From JACVRW01 sp035947555 (lineage in GTDB: Bacteria; Actinomycetota; Thermoleophilia; Solirubrobacterales; Thermoleophilaceae), in contig DASZJZ010000143.1 of the NCBI GenBank assembly GCA_035947555.1, forward strand, positions 1 to 22,533: a stretch of 22,533 nt of DNA, read 5' to 3'. Positions within the stretch are counted from its first letter, which is position 1, and each line of letters begins with the position of its first letter. Below, piece after piece: positions 14,002-21,117 of the stretch. A program made the translations under genes and the position numbers. The notes beneath the pieces are model-generated. The model worked only from the letters and a program-made list of their open reading frames with translations. It was not told the DNA's origin and made no database searches.

Positions 14002-14814
14002 ATGTCCGAGTTCGAAAGCAAGGTGGCGGTCATCACGGGCGGCGGGGGCGGTATAGGTAGGGCCACGGCGGCCCGGCTGCTTGAGGAGGGCTCGTCGGTC
14101 GTCCTCTCAAGTCGGCGGCAGGAGGTGCTCGACGCCGCGCGGAGTGAGCTCGACCCAGCCGGTGAGCGCGTCTCGCTTGTCGCCGGCGACGTCAGCTCGC
14201 CCGCGGCAGCCGAGCGGCTCATCGGGGCGGCGCTCGAGCGCTTCGGCCGCGTCGACGTGCTCGTGAACAGCACCGGCATCTTCCGGCCGGTGCCGTTCCT
14301 CGAGCAGACCGAGGAGCACATGGAGGAGGCGCTCGACTCGATCCTCCGCCCCACTTACTACACGTCCCAGGCCGCCGCGCGGGCGATGGTCGAGAACGGC
14401 GAAGGGGGCGCGATCGTGAACGTCGGCTCCATGTGGGCGATCGACGCCATCACGGTGACGCCGACCAGCGCGTACTCCGCCGCGCAGGCTGGCCGCCACT
14501 CGCTCACGAAGAACCTCGCGATCGAGCTGGCCCCGCACCGGATCCGCGTGAACACAGTCGCGCTCGCGTTCGTCGAGACGCCCGCCTACGAGCGCTTCAT
14601 GACCCCCGAGGAGGCGCGCGAGGTGCTCGACTCGGTCAACGCCTTCCACCCACTCGGCCGTCACGGCCGCCCAGAGGACGTCGTCGAGGCGATCCTGTTC
14701 TACGCGAGCGACCGCGCGCGCTGGATAACCGGGACCACGATCCCGGTCGACGGAGGCGTCCTCGCCGGCCGCAACGCCCCACCCGCGGCCGTGGCCGAGC
14801 CGGCGGCTGCCTGA
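14002..14814 (+). CDS. Short-chain dehydrogenase/reductase with Q in place of the catalytic K
   Basis: 270-residue classical-type SDR. I use the ATG at 14002, with AGAGGAG just upstream, rather than the GTG at 13960 inside the operator. Cofactor motif: VITGGGGGIGRATAARL near the N-terminus, and DVLVNSTGIF in place of NNAG. The active-site region reads IVNVGSMWAIDAITVTPTSA then YSAAQAGRHSLTKNLA: the Tyr is present, but the Lys of YxxxK is Gln. The Ser of VGSM is in the expected area but two residues further from Tyr than usual. RIRVNTVALAFVETPAYERF and GTTIPVDGGVLAGR complete the fold. It is divergent from marR and probably controlled by it, so it may act on the inducing compound. It could be catalytically weak, use another proton relay, or be a binding protein. 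Confidence 0.88.
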   Translation: MSEFESKVAVITGGGGGIGRATAARLLEEGSSVVLSSRRQEVLDAARSELDPAGERVSLVAGDVSSPAAAERLIGAALERFGRVDVLVNSTGIFRPVPFLEQTEEHMEEALDSILRPTYYTSQAAARAMVENGEGGAIVNVGSMWAIDAITVTPTSAYSAAQAGRHSLTKNLAIELAPHRIRVNTVALAFVETPAYERFMTPEEAREVLDSVNAFHPLGRHGRPEDVVEAILFYASDRARWITGTTIPVDGGVLAGRNAPPAAVAEPAAA

Positions 14815-14946
14815 ACCGCGCCTCGTCGCACCGCAGAGCGAATGTATGTGCCATGCCGACCTGACCGGGCTCGACCGAGTGGGACACCGACGAAGCCACC
14901 GCTAGGTGTGGGGACACATGCCGACGCGAACGCGCACTTGCGCTTC

Positions 14947-14999
14947 GCGCGAAACGGAGCTGTCTCCGGGGTCGCGCTGAGGCGCTGCTGCGGACGACG
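14947..14999 (-). repeat. Dispersed repeat, copy B
   Basis: Inverted copy of the element at 8282-8335, 53 bp. It lies in the 235-bp gap between the convergent dehydrogenase and P-type ATPase genes. On the minus strand its hairpin CGGAG-ACAG-CTCCG is followed by TTT, about 80 bp after the ATPase stop, so it could end that transcript. The adjacent TTCGCGCGAA (14944-14953) is a further palindrome. Confidence 0.7.
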
Positions 15000-15049
15000 A
15001 GCCACAGCACACGAGCCCGCGCCAGCGGCGGCGCGGTCGCGGCTCGTTG

Positions 15050-17458
15050 CTAGTGCCCGGATCCGTCCAGTTCGGACTCGGCGCGTTTCAGCAGGACGGC
15101 GTTGGTCGCGACGATGATCGAGCTGGCCGACATCAGAAGGGCCGACCATTCTGGGCGCAGCTCGATCCCGGTGGAGGGAAACAGCACGCCGGCGGCGATC
15201 GGGATCGCCGCGATGTTGTAGATGGAGGCCCAAACGAGGTTTTGCTTCATCTTGCGCACCGTTGCGCGCGAGAGGCGCATTGCGCGGACGATGTCGAGCG
15301 GGTCCGAGCGTGTGAGCACGACGTCGGCCGTTTCCACCGCGACGTCGGTTCCGGCTCCGATGGCGAGGCCGATGTCGGCTTGGGCCAGGGCCGGCGCGTC
15401 GTTGACGCCATCGCCGACCATCGCCACCTTCTTGCCTTCCTGCTGGAGCCTGGCGACGTGGTCGGCCTTGTCCGCGGGCAGCACCTCCGCGAGCACCCGG
15501 TCGATGCCGAGCTCGCGGCCCACCGCCTCTGCGGTGCGGCGGTTGTCACCCGAGATCATCGCCACTTCGAGGCCGAGCTCCTTGAGCGCGGCGATCGCCG
15601 CGCGCGCGCTCGGACGAATCTGGTCGGCCGCAGCGACCAGCCCGGCCGCGCGGTCGTCGACGGCGACGTACATGGCCGTCTTTCCCTCTGCCGCGAGGCG
15701 CTCGGCCTGTTCGGTGAGGCCGTCGGCGCTGATGCCCTCGCGCCGCAGGAGCCGGGCGTTCCCGACCGAGAGCCGGCGCCCATCGACGGTGGCTCTCAGT
15801 CCCTGCCCGGCTATGGCTTCGAACTCGTCGGGTTGGGCTAGTTCGAGGCCGCGCTCGCGCGCGGCGCGCACGATCGCGGTGGCGAGCGGATGCTCGGAGC
15901 CCTGTTCGGCGCTGGCGACGAGCCGCAGCAGCTCGTCGTCTGGGCGATCGTTCGACGCAATCAGGTCGGTAATCGCCGGCTCGCCCAGGGTCAAGGTGCC
16001 GGTCTTGTCGAGCGCGATCGCGTCGAGCGCCCCGATGCCCTCGAGCGTGGCCGCGTCCTTGATGAGGATGCTGTGGCGTGCGCCGATGCCGGTGCCGACG
16101 GCGACCGCGGTCGGGGTGGCGAGGCCGAGCGCGTCCGGACAGGCAATCACGACCGCGCTGATCGCAAAGGTCAGCGAGCGGAGGAAGTCCTCGTCCGAGA
16201 AGAGCGTCCAGGCGGCGAAGGTCAGCAGCCCGGCCGAAATGGCGACGATGACGAGCACGCCGGCGGCCCGGTCGGCGAGGCGCTGGCCTGGCGCCTTCGA
16301 GTTCTGGGCCCGCTCGACGAGGTCGATGATCTGGCCCAGCGCCGTGTCTGCGCCGATCTTCGTCGCTTCGAACGCGAGAGTCCCGGACTGGTTGACCGAG
16401 CCGCCGATCAGCTCGTCGCCGACGTCCTTCTCGACCGGGATCGACTCCCCCGTGAGGAGGCTCTCGTCGATCGAGCTCGACCCGCTCTGGACGACGCCGT
16501 CGACGGGCACCCTGTCTCCCGGTCTGAGCCGGATGACATCGCCGACCACGATGTCCGACGTGGGCAGCTCGAGCTCGTGCCCGTCGCGGATCACGGTCGC
16601 CGTGGGCGGCACGATGTCGAACAGCGCCCGCAGGCTGTCGCTGGTCCCTTTGCGGCTCTTCATCTCCATCCAGTGGCCGAAGAGCACGAACGTGACCAGC
16701 ATCGCCGCGGCCTCGAAGAAGGTCTCCTCGCCGCTCACCGTCAGGAACACGCTCGCGAGCCAGGCGGCGAGCACGCCGGTGGCCACCAGCACCGCCATGT
16801 TGAGCGCCCGGTGGCGCAGCGAGGTCCATGCCCCGCCGATGAAGATCCAGCCCGCGTACCAGACGATCGGTGTCGAGAGCGCGAGCATCAGCCAGTTGCG
16901 TGCGTCGATGGAGTCGAGCAGCTCGAGCCCGAAGGTGTTGACCGCCAGTGGCGAGAGCAGCACAACGGGAACCGTGAGCGCGAGCGCGACGACGAAGCGG
17001 TTGCGCATGTCGCGCTCCATCGCCGCGGCCAGCGTGGGGTCAGACATGTCGTGCGACATGCCGCCGTGGCCTTCATGCGTCGCCTCCTGGGAGGGATTGT
17101 GGTGGTGCTGCTCGGCGCCGGTGTGGGGCAGCTCGTACTGCATCCGGTCGCATTTGGTGCCGCAGGTGATCGGCGCGAGCTGGGCGGTATGAGCGAGGCG
17201 GCCGGTGCTGGCTCCTCCCGGGTCCCCCTCACAGCAATAACCGCGCTCACGGACCGCCTGCCGGACCGCCGCTTCATCGGTCACCGTCGGGTCATAGGCG
17301 ACGCGCAGCTCGGCGTCCCGGTAGTCGAGCTGAGCCGACCGCACGCCGTCGAGCGCGCGCACCGTCTCGAGCAGGGCGTCCGCGCAGCAGGTGCAGCGCA
17401 GGTCCTCCACGACGCATGAGGCGAAGACCTGCCCGCGGCGTGTCGCGTCTGCGGTCAC
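15050..17458 (-). CDS. P1B-type heavy-metal ATPase with CPD motif
   Basis: 802-residue metal-exporting P-type ATPase. GTG start at 17458 with GGGAGG four bases before. N-terminal HMA-like domain (11-77) has RCTCCADAL (CxxC) and ends in GYCCEG. A metal-rich linker (about 97-138) holds CGTKC, then HHH and scattered H/M (GHGGMSHDMSD). Catalytic marks: TGES (336-339), DKTGT with phosphorylated D484, SEHPLA (HP 523-524), GDGVND (683-688). The transmembrane metal motif is ACPDALGLATP (C440-P441-D442), where Cu/Zn pumps have CPC and CopB has CPH. Helix 7 has YNIAAIPIAAGV and helix 8 has LLMSASSIIVATNAVLL, near CopA/CopB. The His-rich N-terminus recalls CopB. Copper is the likeliest substrate, but the CPD motif makes this uncertain. 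It lies last in the minus-strand metal cluster; repeat copy B may terminate it. Confidence 0.93.
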   Translation of the reverse strand: MTADATRRGQVFASCVVEDLRCTCCADALLETVRALDGVRSAQLDYRDAELRVAYDPTVTDEAAVRQAVRERGYCCEGDPGGASTGRLAHTAQLAPITCGTKCDRMQYELPHTGAEQHHHNPSQEATHEGHGGMSHDMSDPTLAAAMERDMRNRFVVALALTVPVVLLSPLAVNTFGLELLDSIDARNWLMLALSTPIVWYAGWIFIGGAWTSLRHRALNMAVLVATGVLAAWLASVFLTVSGEETFFEAAAMLVTFVLFGHWMEMKSRKGTSDSLRALFDIVPPTATVIRDGHELELPTSDIVVGDVIRLRPGDRVPVDGVVQSGSSSIDESLLTGESIPVEKDVGDELIGGSVNQSGTLAFEATKIGADTALGQIIDLVERAQNSKAPGQRLADRAAGVLVIVAISAGLLTFAAWTLFSDEDFLRSLTFAISAVVIACPDALGLATPTAVAVGTGIGARHSILIKDAATLEGIGALDAIALDKTGTLTLGEPAITDLIASNDRPDDELLRLVASAEQGSEHPLATAIVRAARERGLELAQPDEFEAIAGQGLRATVDGRRLSVGNARLLRREGISADGLTEQAERLAAEGKTAMYVAVDDRAAGLVAAADQIRPSARAAIAALKELGLEVAMISGDNRRTAEAVGRELGIDRVLAEVLPADKADHVARLQQEGKKVAMVGDGVNDAPALAQADIGLAIGAGTDVAVETADVVLTRSDPLDIVRAMRLSRATVRKMKQNLVWASIYNIAAIPIAAGVLFPSTGIELRPEWSALLMSASSIIVATNAVLLKRAESELDGSGH

Positions 17459-17687
17459 CAGCCTCCCTGATAGCAGAGTGCAGGGCCCAGCTCCTGGCGG
17501 CGCGTGGCTGCGCCGGGGATCGCGAACGTCACCACCACGTGCCGACGTAGGGGCCGAAAGGCGTACGCCGGACGGGGTGCGAGTGGCGGGCTGCGTGCGG
17601 GGCGCCGCCTGCTCTGGCTGGTGGCGGTCGCCGTCATGACTGCCAGGCCGAGCGCCGAGCCGACCTGGTAGCGGTCTATCCGCGCAG

Positions 17688-18317
17688 CTACCCCGCCGTC
17701 GCGCCGTGCTCGCGGACGAGCCGGACGATCGGCTCGGGAGCCTTCACGGGCGAACCGGCATCGAACGGGGGCTGTGGGTCGTACTCGATCGAGAGCTGGA
17801 CCGCCTGCGCCACGTCGTCCCCGGCGATCAGCTGCACGAGGCGCAGACCCATGTCGATGCCGGATGACACGCCCGCGGCGGTCACCACCTTCCCCTGCTC
17901 GACGACGCGCTCGAGCGTGGGCTCGGCGCCGAACGCCCGCAAGCGATCGAAGAACAGCCAATGGGTCGTGGCACGTAGGCCATCGAGCACGCCGGCCGCT
18001 CCCAACAACAAGGCGCCGGTGCACACCGACGTGGTCCAGCGCGAGCTCTGATGGACGTGCCGGATCCACGCGACAAGCTCGTCGTGGGGCTGATCGCGGG
18101 TGCCGCTCCCACCCGGGACGACGACGACGTCGGGCTGGACAACCTCCCCCAGTCCGCGATCGGCCGTCAACGACAACGCGCCCGTGTCGGTGCGCTTTGG
18201 CCCAGGCTCCGCGGCAACGAAGACGACGTCGGCGCCGGGGAGCCGACTGAGCACTTCGTAGGGGCCGATCGCATCCAGCGCCGTCAGTCGCTCGAACAGG
18301 GGGATGGCGATCTGCAC
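17688..18317 (-). CDS. DJ-1/PfpI family protein (isonitrile hydratase-like), copy 1
   Basis: 209-residue DJ-1/PfpI glutamine-amidotransferase-like protein. The nucleophile is C99 in TTSVCTGALLLGAAGVLDG, with D15/E21 in LTALDAIGPYEVL as the likely acid helpers. The end bears SIEYDPQPPFDAGSP, typical of the InhA (isonitrile hydratase) branch and of AraC-linked relatives, but there is no DNA-binding domain here. Such proteins hydrate isonitriles or repair glyoxal-type damage; which of these applies is unknown. The GTG start at 18317 has GAGAGACC upstream. A close paralogue lies upstream at 18617-19351, with a broken membrane-protein gene between them. The 229 bp after its stop, before the ATPase, contain no convincing gene. 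Confidence 0.88.
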   Translation of the reverse strand: MQIAIPLFERLTALDAIGPYEVLSRLPGADVVFVAAEPGPKRTDTGALSLTADRGLGEVVQPDVVVVPGGSGTRDQPHDELVAWIRHVHQSSRWTTSVCTGALLLGAAGVLDGLRATTHWLFFDRLRAFGAEPTLERVVEQGKVVTAAGVSSGIDMGLRLVQLIAGDDVAQAVQLSIEYDPQPPFDAGSPVKAPEPIVRLVREHGATAG

Positions 18318-18355
18318 GGTCTCTCAGCCTAGGGCGTGCTGCTTGCCGCGACCTC

Positions 18356-18594
18356 CTACGAGTGCGCGTGCGAGTAGTCGTCGTAGCGCCAGAGCATCAC
18401 GCCGAGCATCGCCGGGATCATCACGGCGTGCTGGACGCCCAGCGCCGTGCCGGATTCCAGCGCGCCGGCCCAGGCCAGGGCGGCCGCGATGACGGACGGA
18501 CGATCATCGACAGCGCAATCTCGACGTTTCGCGCGGCGGCGTGACCGCGGTAGCGCATCCAGGCGACCATGGGGACGGTCATGCTGAACGCCAC
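18356..18594 (-). pseudogene. Frameshifted and N-terminally short membrane protein
   Basis: The minus strand reads VAFSMTVPMVAWMRYRGHAA and NVEIALSMIV, then loses frame. One frame away it continues PSVIAAALAWAGALESG, GVQHAVMIPAMLGVMLWRYD and a histidine-bearing tail to the stop at 18356. Restoring one base near 18500 (plus-strand GGACGATCAT region) joins them into about 80 residues with two to three membrane helices. The MTVPMVAWMRYRGH start and the HAVMIPAMLGVMLWR end resemble a small actinobacterial membrane-protein family sometimes labelled FliP-like. Full members have more helices before MTVPM, so the 5' end is also lost or the gene starts at GTG 18594. It begins directly after the stop of the upstream DJ-1/PfpI gene. 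A sequencing error could explain the shift but not the short N-terminus. Confidence 0.65.
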
Positions 18595-18616
18595 ACCGCG
18601 CGCGTCTCGCGTACGG

Positions 18617-19351
18617 CTACTGGCGCACCTTCTCGGCCGTTTGCTCCCTCGACAGCGCGCGGCGGGCGCGCCGGAACCGCGCCGACGCAATGTGGCGGTT
18701 GAGTCGCGCCGCCGCGTGGAACGGGCGGTCGCCCAGCAGGATTCGCAGGGCCAGGCGAAGCGTGCCGGCGTCGGAGTTGGTCGGTGTGCCGGTGTCGAAC
18801 GGAGGCTGTGGGTCGTACTCGATGACCAGCTGGAGCGACTCGGCCAGCTTGCGGCCGTGGACGCGCTCGGTGAGCGCCAGGGCCATGTCAATGCCCGCCG
18901 ACACCCCCGCGCCGCTGATGTGGTTGCCCTGCCAGACCACGCGGTCGCCGACGACCTCGACGCCCATCGCGCGGAGGTTGTCCCGGAAGCCCCAGTGCGT
19001 CGTCGTCTTCTTGCCCTCCAGCAGCCCCGCGGCGGCGTAGAGCCCCGCGCCTGTGCAGACCGACGCCGTCCACTGGCAGCCCGGCGCAGCGCCGCGCAGC
19101 CACTCGATCAGGACGTGGTCCTCCAGGACGGGTAGCGGATTGCCGCTGCCTGGGACGACGATGAGATCCGGAGCCGGGAGGCTGTCCGGAGTGTCGGTCG
19201 GGATGACCGTCAGCCCGGCGTCGCAGCGCACCGGCTGGAGCGAGCTCGCCGCGAAGCGGACCTCCGCGCCAGGCCAGCGAGAGATGACCTCGTAGGGGCC
19301 GACCAGATCGAGCGCCGTGAAGTCGGGGTAGGGGACGTAGGCGATCTTCAC
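18617..19351 (-). CDS. DJ-1/PfpI family protein, copy 2
   Basis: 244-residue DJ-1/PfpI protein, a clear paralogue of the one at 17688-18317. The nucleophile is again C99 (TASVCTGAGLYAAAGLLEG). FTALDLVGPYEVISRWPGAE and VIEYDPQPPFDTGTP align with the partner, and THWGFRDNL matches THWLFFDRL. It has an extra C-terminal basic helix region of about 40 residues (LRLALRILLGDRPFH, then Arg-rich RFRRARRALSRE). The GTG at 19351 overlaps the multicopper-oxidase stop (GTGA), so the two genes are translationally coupled. That argues for a role tied to oxidase function, such as repair of oxidised thiols or carbonyls. The frame stays open far upstream inside the oxidase gene, but that part has no family character. 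Confidence 0.9.
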   Translation of the reverse strand: MKIAYVPYPDFTALDLVGPYEVISRWPGAEVRFAASSLQPVRCDAGLTVIPTDTPDSLPAPDLIVVPGSGNPLPVLEDHVLIEWLRGAAPGCQWTASVCTGAGLYAAAGLLEGKKTTTHWGFRDNLRAMGVEVVGDRVVWQGNHISGAGVSAGIDMALALTERVHGRKLAESLQLVIEYDPQPPFDTGTPTNSDAGTLRLALRILLGDRPFHAAARLNRHIASARFRRARRALSREQTAEKVRQ

Positions 19352-21108
19352 TCGGTCACCTCGAAGCTGAACATCATGCCGCTCTCGTGGTGCTCGGCGA
19401 TGTGGCAGTGCGCCATCCAGCGGCCGACGTTGGTGACGTCGAGCAGGATGTCGACCGTCTCGCCGGCGCGCACCAGCACCGTGTCCTTCCAGACCAGGTT
19501 TGGCTCGACCACGCCGTCCCGGCTGAGGATCAGGAAGCGTCCGGCGCCGTGCACGTGGAACGGGTGGTGCATCGGATGGTCGCCCGCCATCTCGTTGACG
19601 AGCCGCATCTTCACCCTGTCGCCGACCCGGAACGTCCAGTCGATCGCCGCGTTCTCGGCACCCGTCTCCCGGTCGATGATCTTCCAGCGCATGTTTGCCG
19701 GCGTCGTCATCCGGTTGACCTCGACCATGTCGTCCTCCCACTCGATCCCGTCCGCCGTCGCGTGGGCGTGGCCGTGCTCGTGTCCCTCGTGGCCGTGCTC
19801 GTGTCCCTCGTGGCCATGCTCGCCTCCTGCGTGGACATGCTCGTGTCCCTCGTGGTGGGCTCCGCCGGCTTCCGCGACCAGCTCGGCGGGAAGCAGCTTC
19901 ATCCCGCATTCGGGGCAGTGGCCTGGCTCTTCGCTGACGACCTCCGGGTGCATCGGGCAGACGTAGGTTCTGGCCGGAGCCTCGACGGGCAGAAGCTTCA
20001 TCCCGCATTCGGGGCAGTGCCCCTGCTCGTCGCTGACGACGTGCGGGTGCATCGGGCAGGCGTAGACGACTGGTCCTGCCGGCGCTTCCATGTCCATCTC
20101 GGCGAGGAACGCAATGGTCTTGTCGGGCTGGGCGTCCACGAACGGAAGGATCCGCTCCCGTTCCGCCGCCATGTCGGCGTTGGTGCGCAGGGCCCCGTAC
20201 TGCTCGTCGAGTGACGGCTCGGCGCGCCGCTCGCCCACACGGATGGCGGCCAGCGGGTAGATCCGCTCCGGGGTTCGGTGCTCCAGCACCAGGTCGCCCG
20301 GCTCGTCGAAGAGGACGTCGATCACGACGCGCTCGGAGGGGGCGAGGACGACGTCGTCCACGAATTCTTCGTGCTCGACGTGACCGCTGTCGCCGCCTAC
20401 GAGCTTCATGCGCGCGCCCGGCAGGGCGACCTTGAAGACGCGCGTATTGGCGGTGTTGGTCAGGTAGAGCCGCACGACCTCGCGGAGCTTGGCGTCGAGC
20501 GCGAGATCGGTCTGCCCGTTCACGAGCAGCACGTCCCCGAAGCGACCCATCGCGGCATACGTCGTCTCGACGCGGCTGAACGGCGCGACCTTGCCGTCCT
20601 CCAGCAGAATGTCGTCGAGCGTGAGGGCCAGCTCGCGGTGGACCGGAGGCCAGTAGTCGGGCTCGGCCGGCTCGACCAGGACGTTCGCGTACAACCCCAT
20701 CTCCTGGCCGTAGTCCTCCCGGATGTGCGGGTGGTACCAGTAGACCCCCGGATCCGGGAAAGTGACCCGCGCCTCGAAGCGCTCGCCAACCGCCATCGGT
20801 GTCTGCGTCTCATGCGTCCCGTCGTAGCGGTTCTCAAGCCGCAGGCCGTGCCAGTGCACGGTGGCCTCCATGTCGCCCTGGTTCTCGATGTGGACGATCA
20901 GCTCCGATCCCTCCCTGACCCTGAGGATCGGGCCGGGGATCGAGCCGTTGTACGCCAGCATGCGGACCGTGGTATCGCCGAGCCGCTTGGCGACGGGGGC
21001 GATCCGCAGATCGAACCGGTCGCCGTCGGACAGCTCGACCAGCTCGGGCGGCTGGGCCTCGGGAAGCCCCTCGATCTCGGTCGGGAAATGGTCTCGTGTC
21101 GTGCTCAT
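19348..21108 (-). CDS. Multicopper oxidase with two heavy-metal-binding domains and His-rich linker
   Basis: 586-residue multicopper oxidase: oxidises substrates or metals (Cu(I) is likely) with O2. ATG 21108 with AGGAG seven bases upstream. Cupredoxin domain 1 (about 40-150) has HWHG (85-88) and WYHPH (124-128); domain 2 spans about 155-295. Then come two CPMHP...GHCPECGMKLLP heavy-metal-binding modules (349-374 and 382-407), exactly 33 residues apart, and a His/Gly/Glu-rich linker (418-449). Domain 3 has HPFHVH (515-520) and HCHIAEHHESGM (567-578), giving Cu ligands H515, C568, H573 and M578. All four copper sites are therefore intact. No signal or Tat peptide is visible, unlike exported CueO-type enzymes, so a cytosolic role is implied. 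Its ribosome site begins in the monooxygenase stop; its own stop overlaps the DJ-1/PfpI start. Confidence 0.94.
   Translation of the reverse strand: MSTTRDHFPTEIEGLPEAQPPELVELSDGDRFDLRIAPVAKRLGDTTVRMLAYNGSIPGPILRVREGSELIVHIENQGDMEATVHWHGLRLENRYDGTHETQTPMAVGERFEARVTFPDPGVYWYHPHIREDYGQEMGLYANVLVEPAEPDYWPPVHRELALTLDDILLEDGKVAPFSRVETTYAAMGRFGDVLLVNGQTDLALDAKLREVVRLYLTNTANTRVFKVALPGARMKLVGGDSGHVEHEEFVDDVVLAPSERVVIDVLFDEPGDLVLEHRTPERIYPLAAIRVGERRAEPSLDEQYGALRTNADMAAERERILPFVDAQPDKTIAFLAEMDMEAPAGPVVYACPMHPHVVSDEQGHCPECGMKLLPVEAPARTYVCPMHPEVVSEEPGHCPECGMKLLPAELVAEAGGAHHEGHEHVHAGGEHGHEGHEHGHEGHEHGHAHATADGIEWEDDMVEVNRMTTPANMRWKIIDRETGAENAAIDWTFRVGDRVKMRLVNEMAGDHPMHHPFHVHGAGRFLILSRDGVVEPNLVWKDTVLVRAGETVDILLDVTNVGRWMAHCHIAEHHESGMMFSFEVTE
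19771..19812 (-). repeat. Two perfect 21-bp repeats coding the His-rich linker
   Basis: The unit at 19771-19791 is repeated exactly at 19792-19812, and a third degenerate copy follows. It encodes seven-residue EGHEHGH units. In-frame, so copy-number change would alter linker length without breaking the enzyme. Confidence 0.75.
19895..20019 (-). repeat. Internal 99-bp duplication of the metal-binding module
   Basis: 26 identical bases at 19895-19920 and 19994-20019, 99 bp (33 codons) apart, lie in the GHCPECGMKL coding part. The rest of each unit is similar but diverged. This is a tandem duplication within the oxidase gene. Confidence 0.75.
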
Positions 21109-21117
21109 GTCGGTCTC

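Noticed and set aside
17455..17637. 60-residue minus-strand ORF whose TGA overlaps the ATPase GTG
   Set aside because: Tempting because of the GTGA overlap, but it has no ribosome site, is Arg/Pro-rich and shows no recognisable domain. Its end simply contains the ATPase ribosome site.
19352..20008. N-terminal extension of the second DJ-1/PfpI protein into the oxidase gene
   Set aside because: The extension is Arg/Gly/His-rich antisense-like frame noise over the oxidase; the GTG at 19351 gives the normal N-terminus KIAYVPYPDF.
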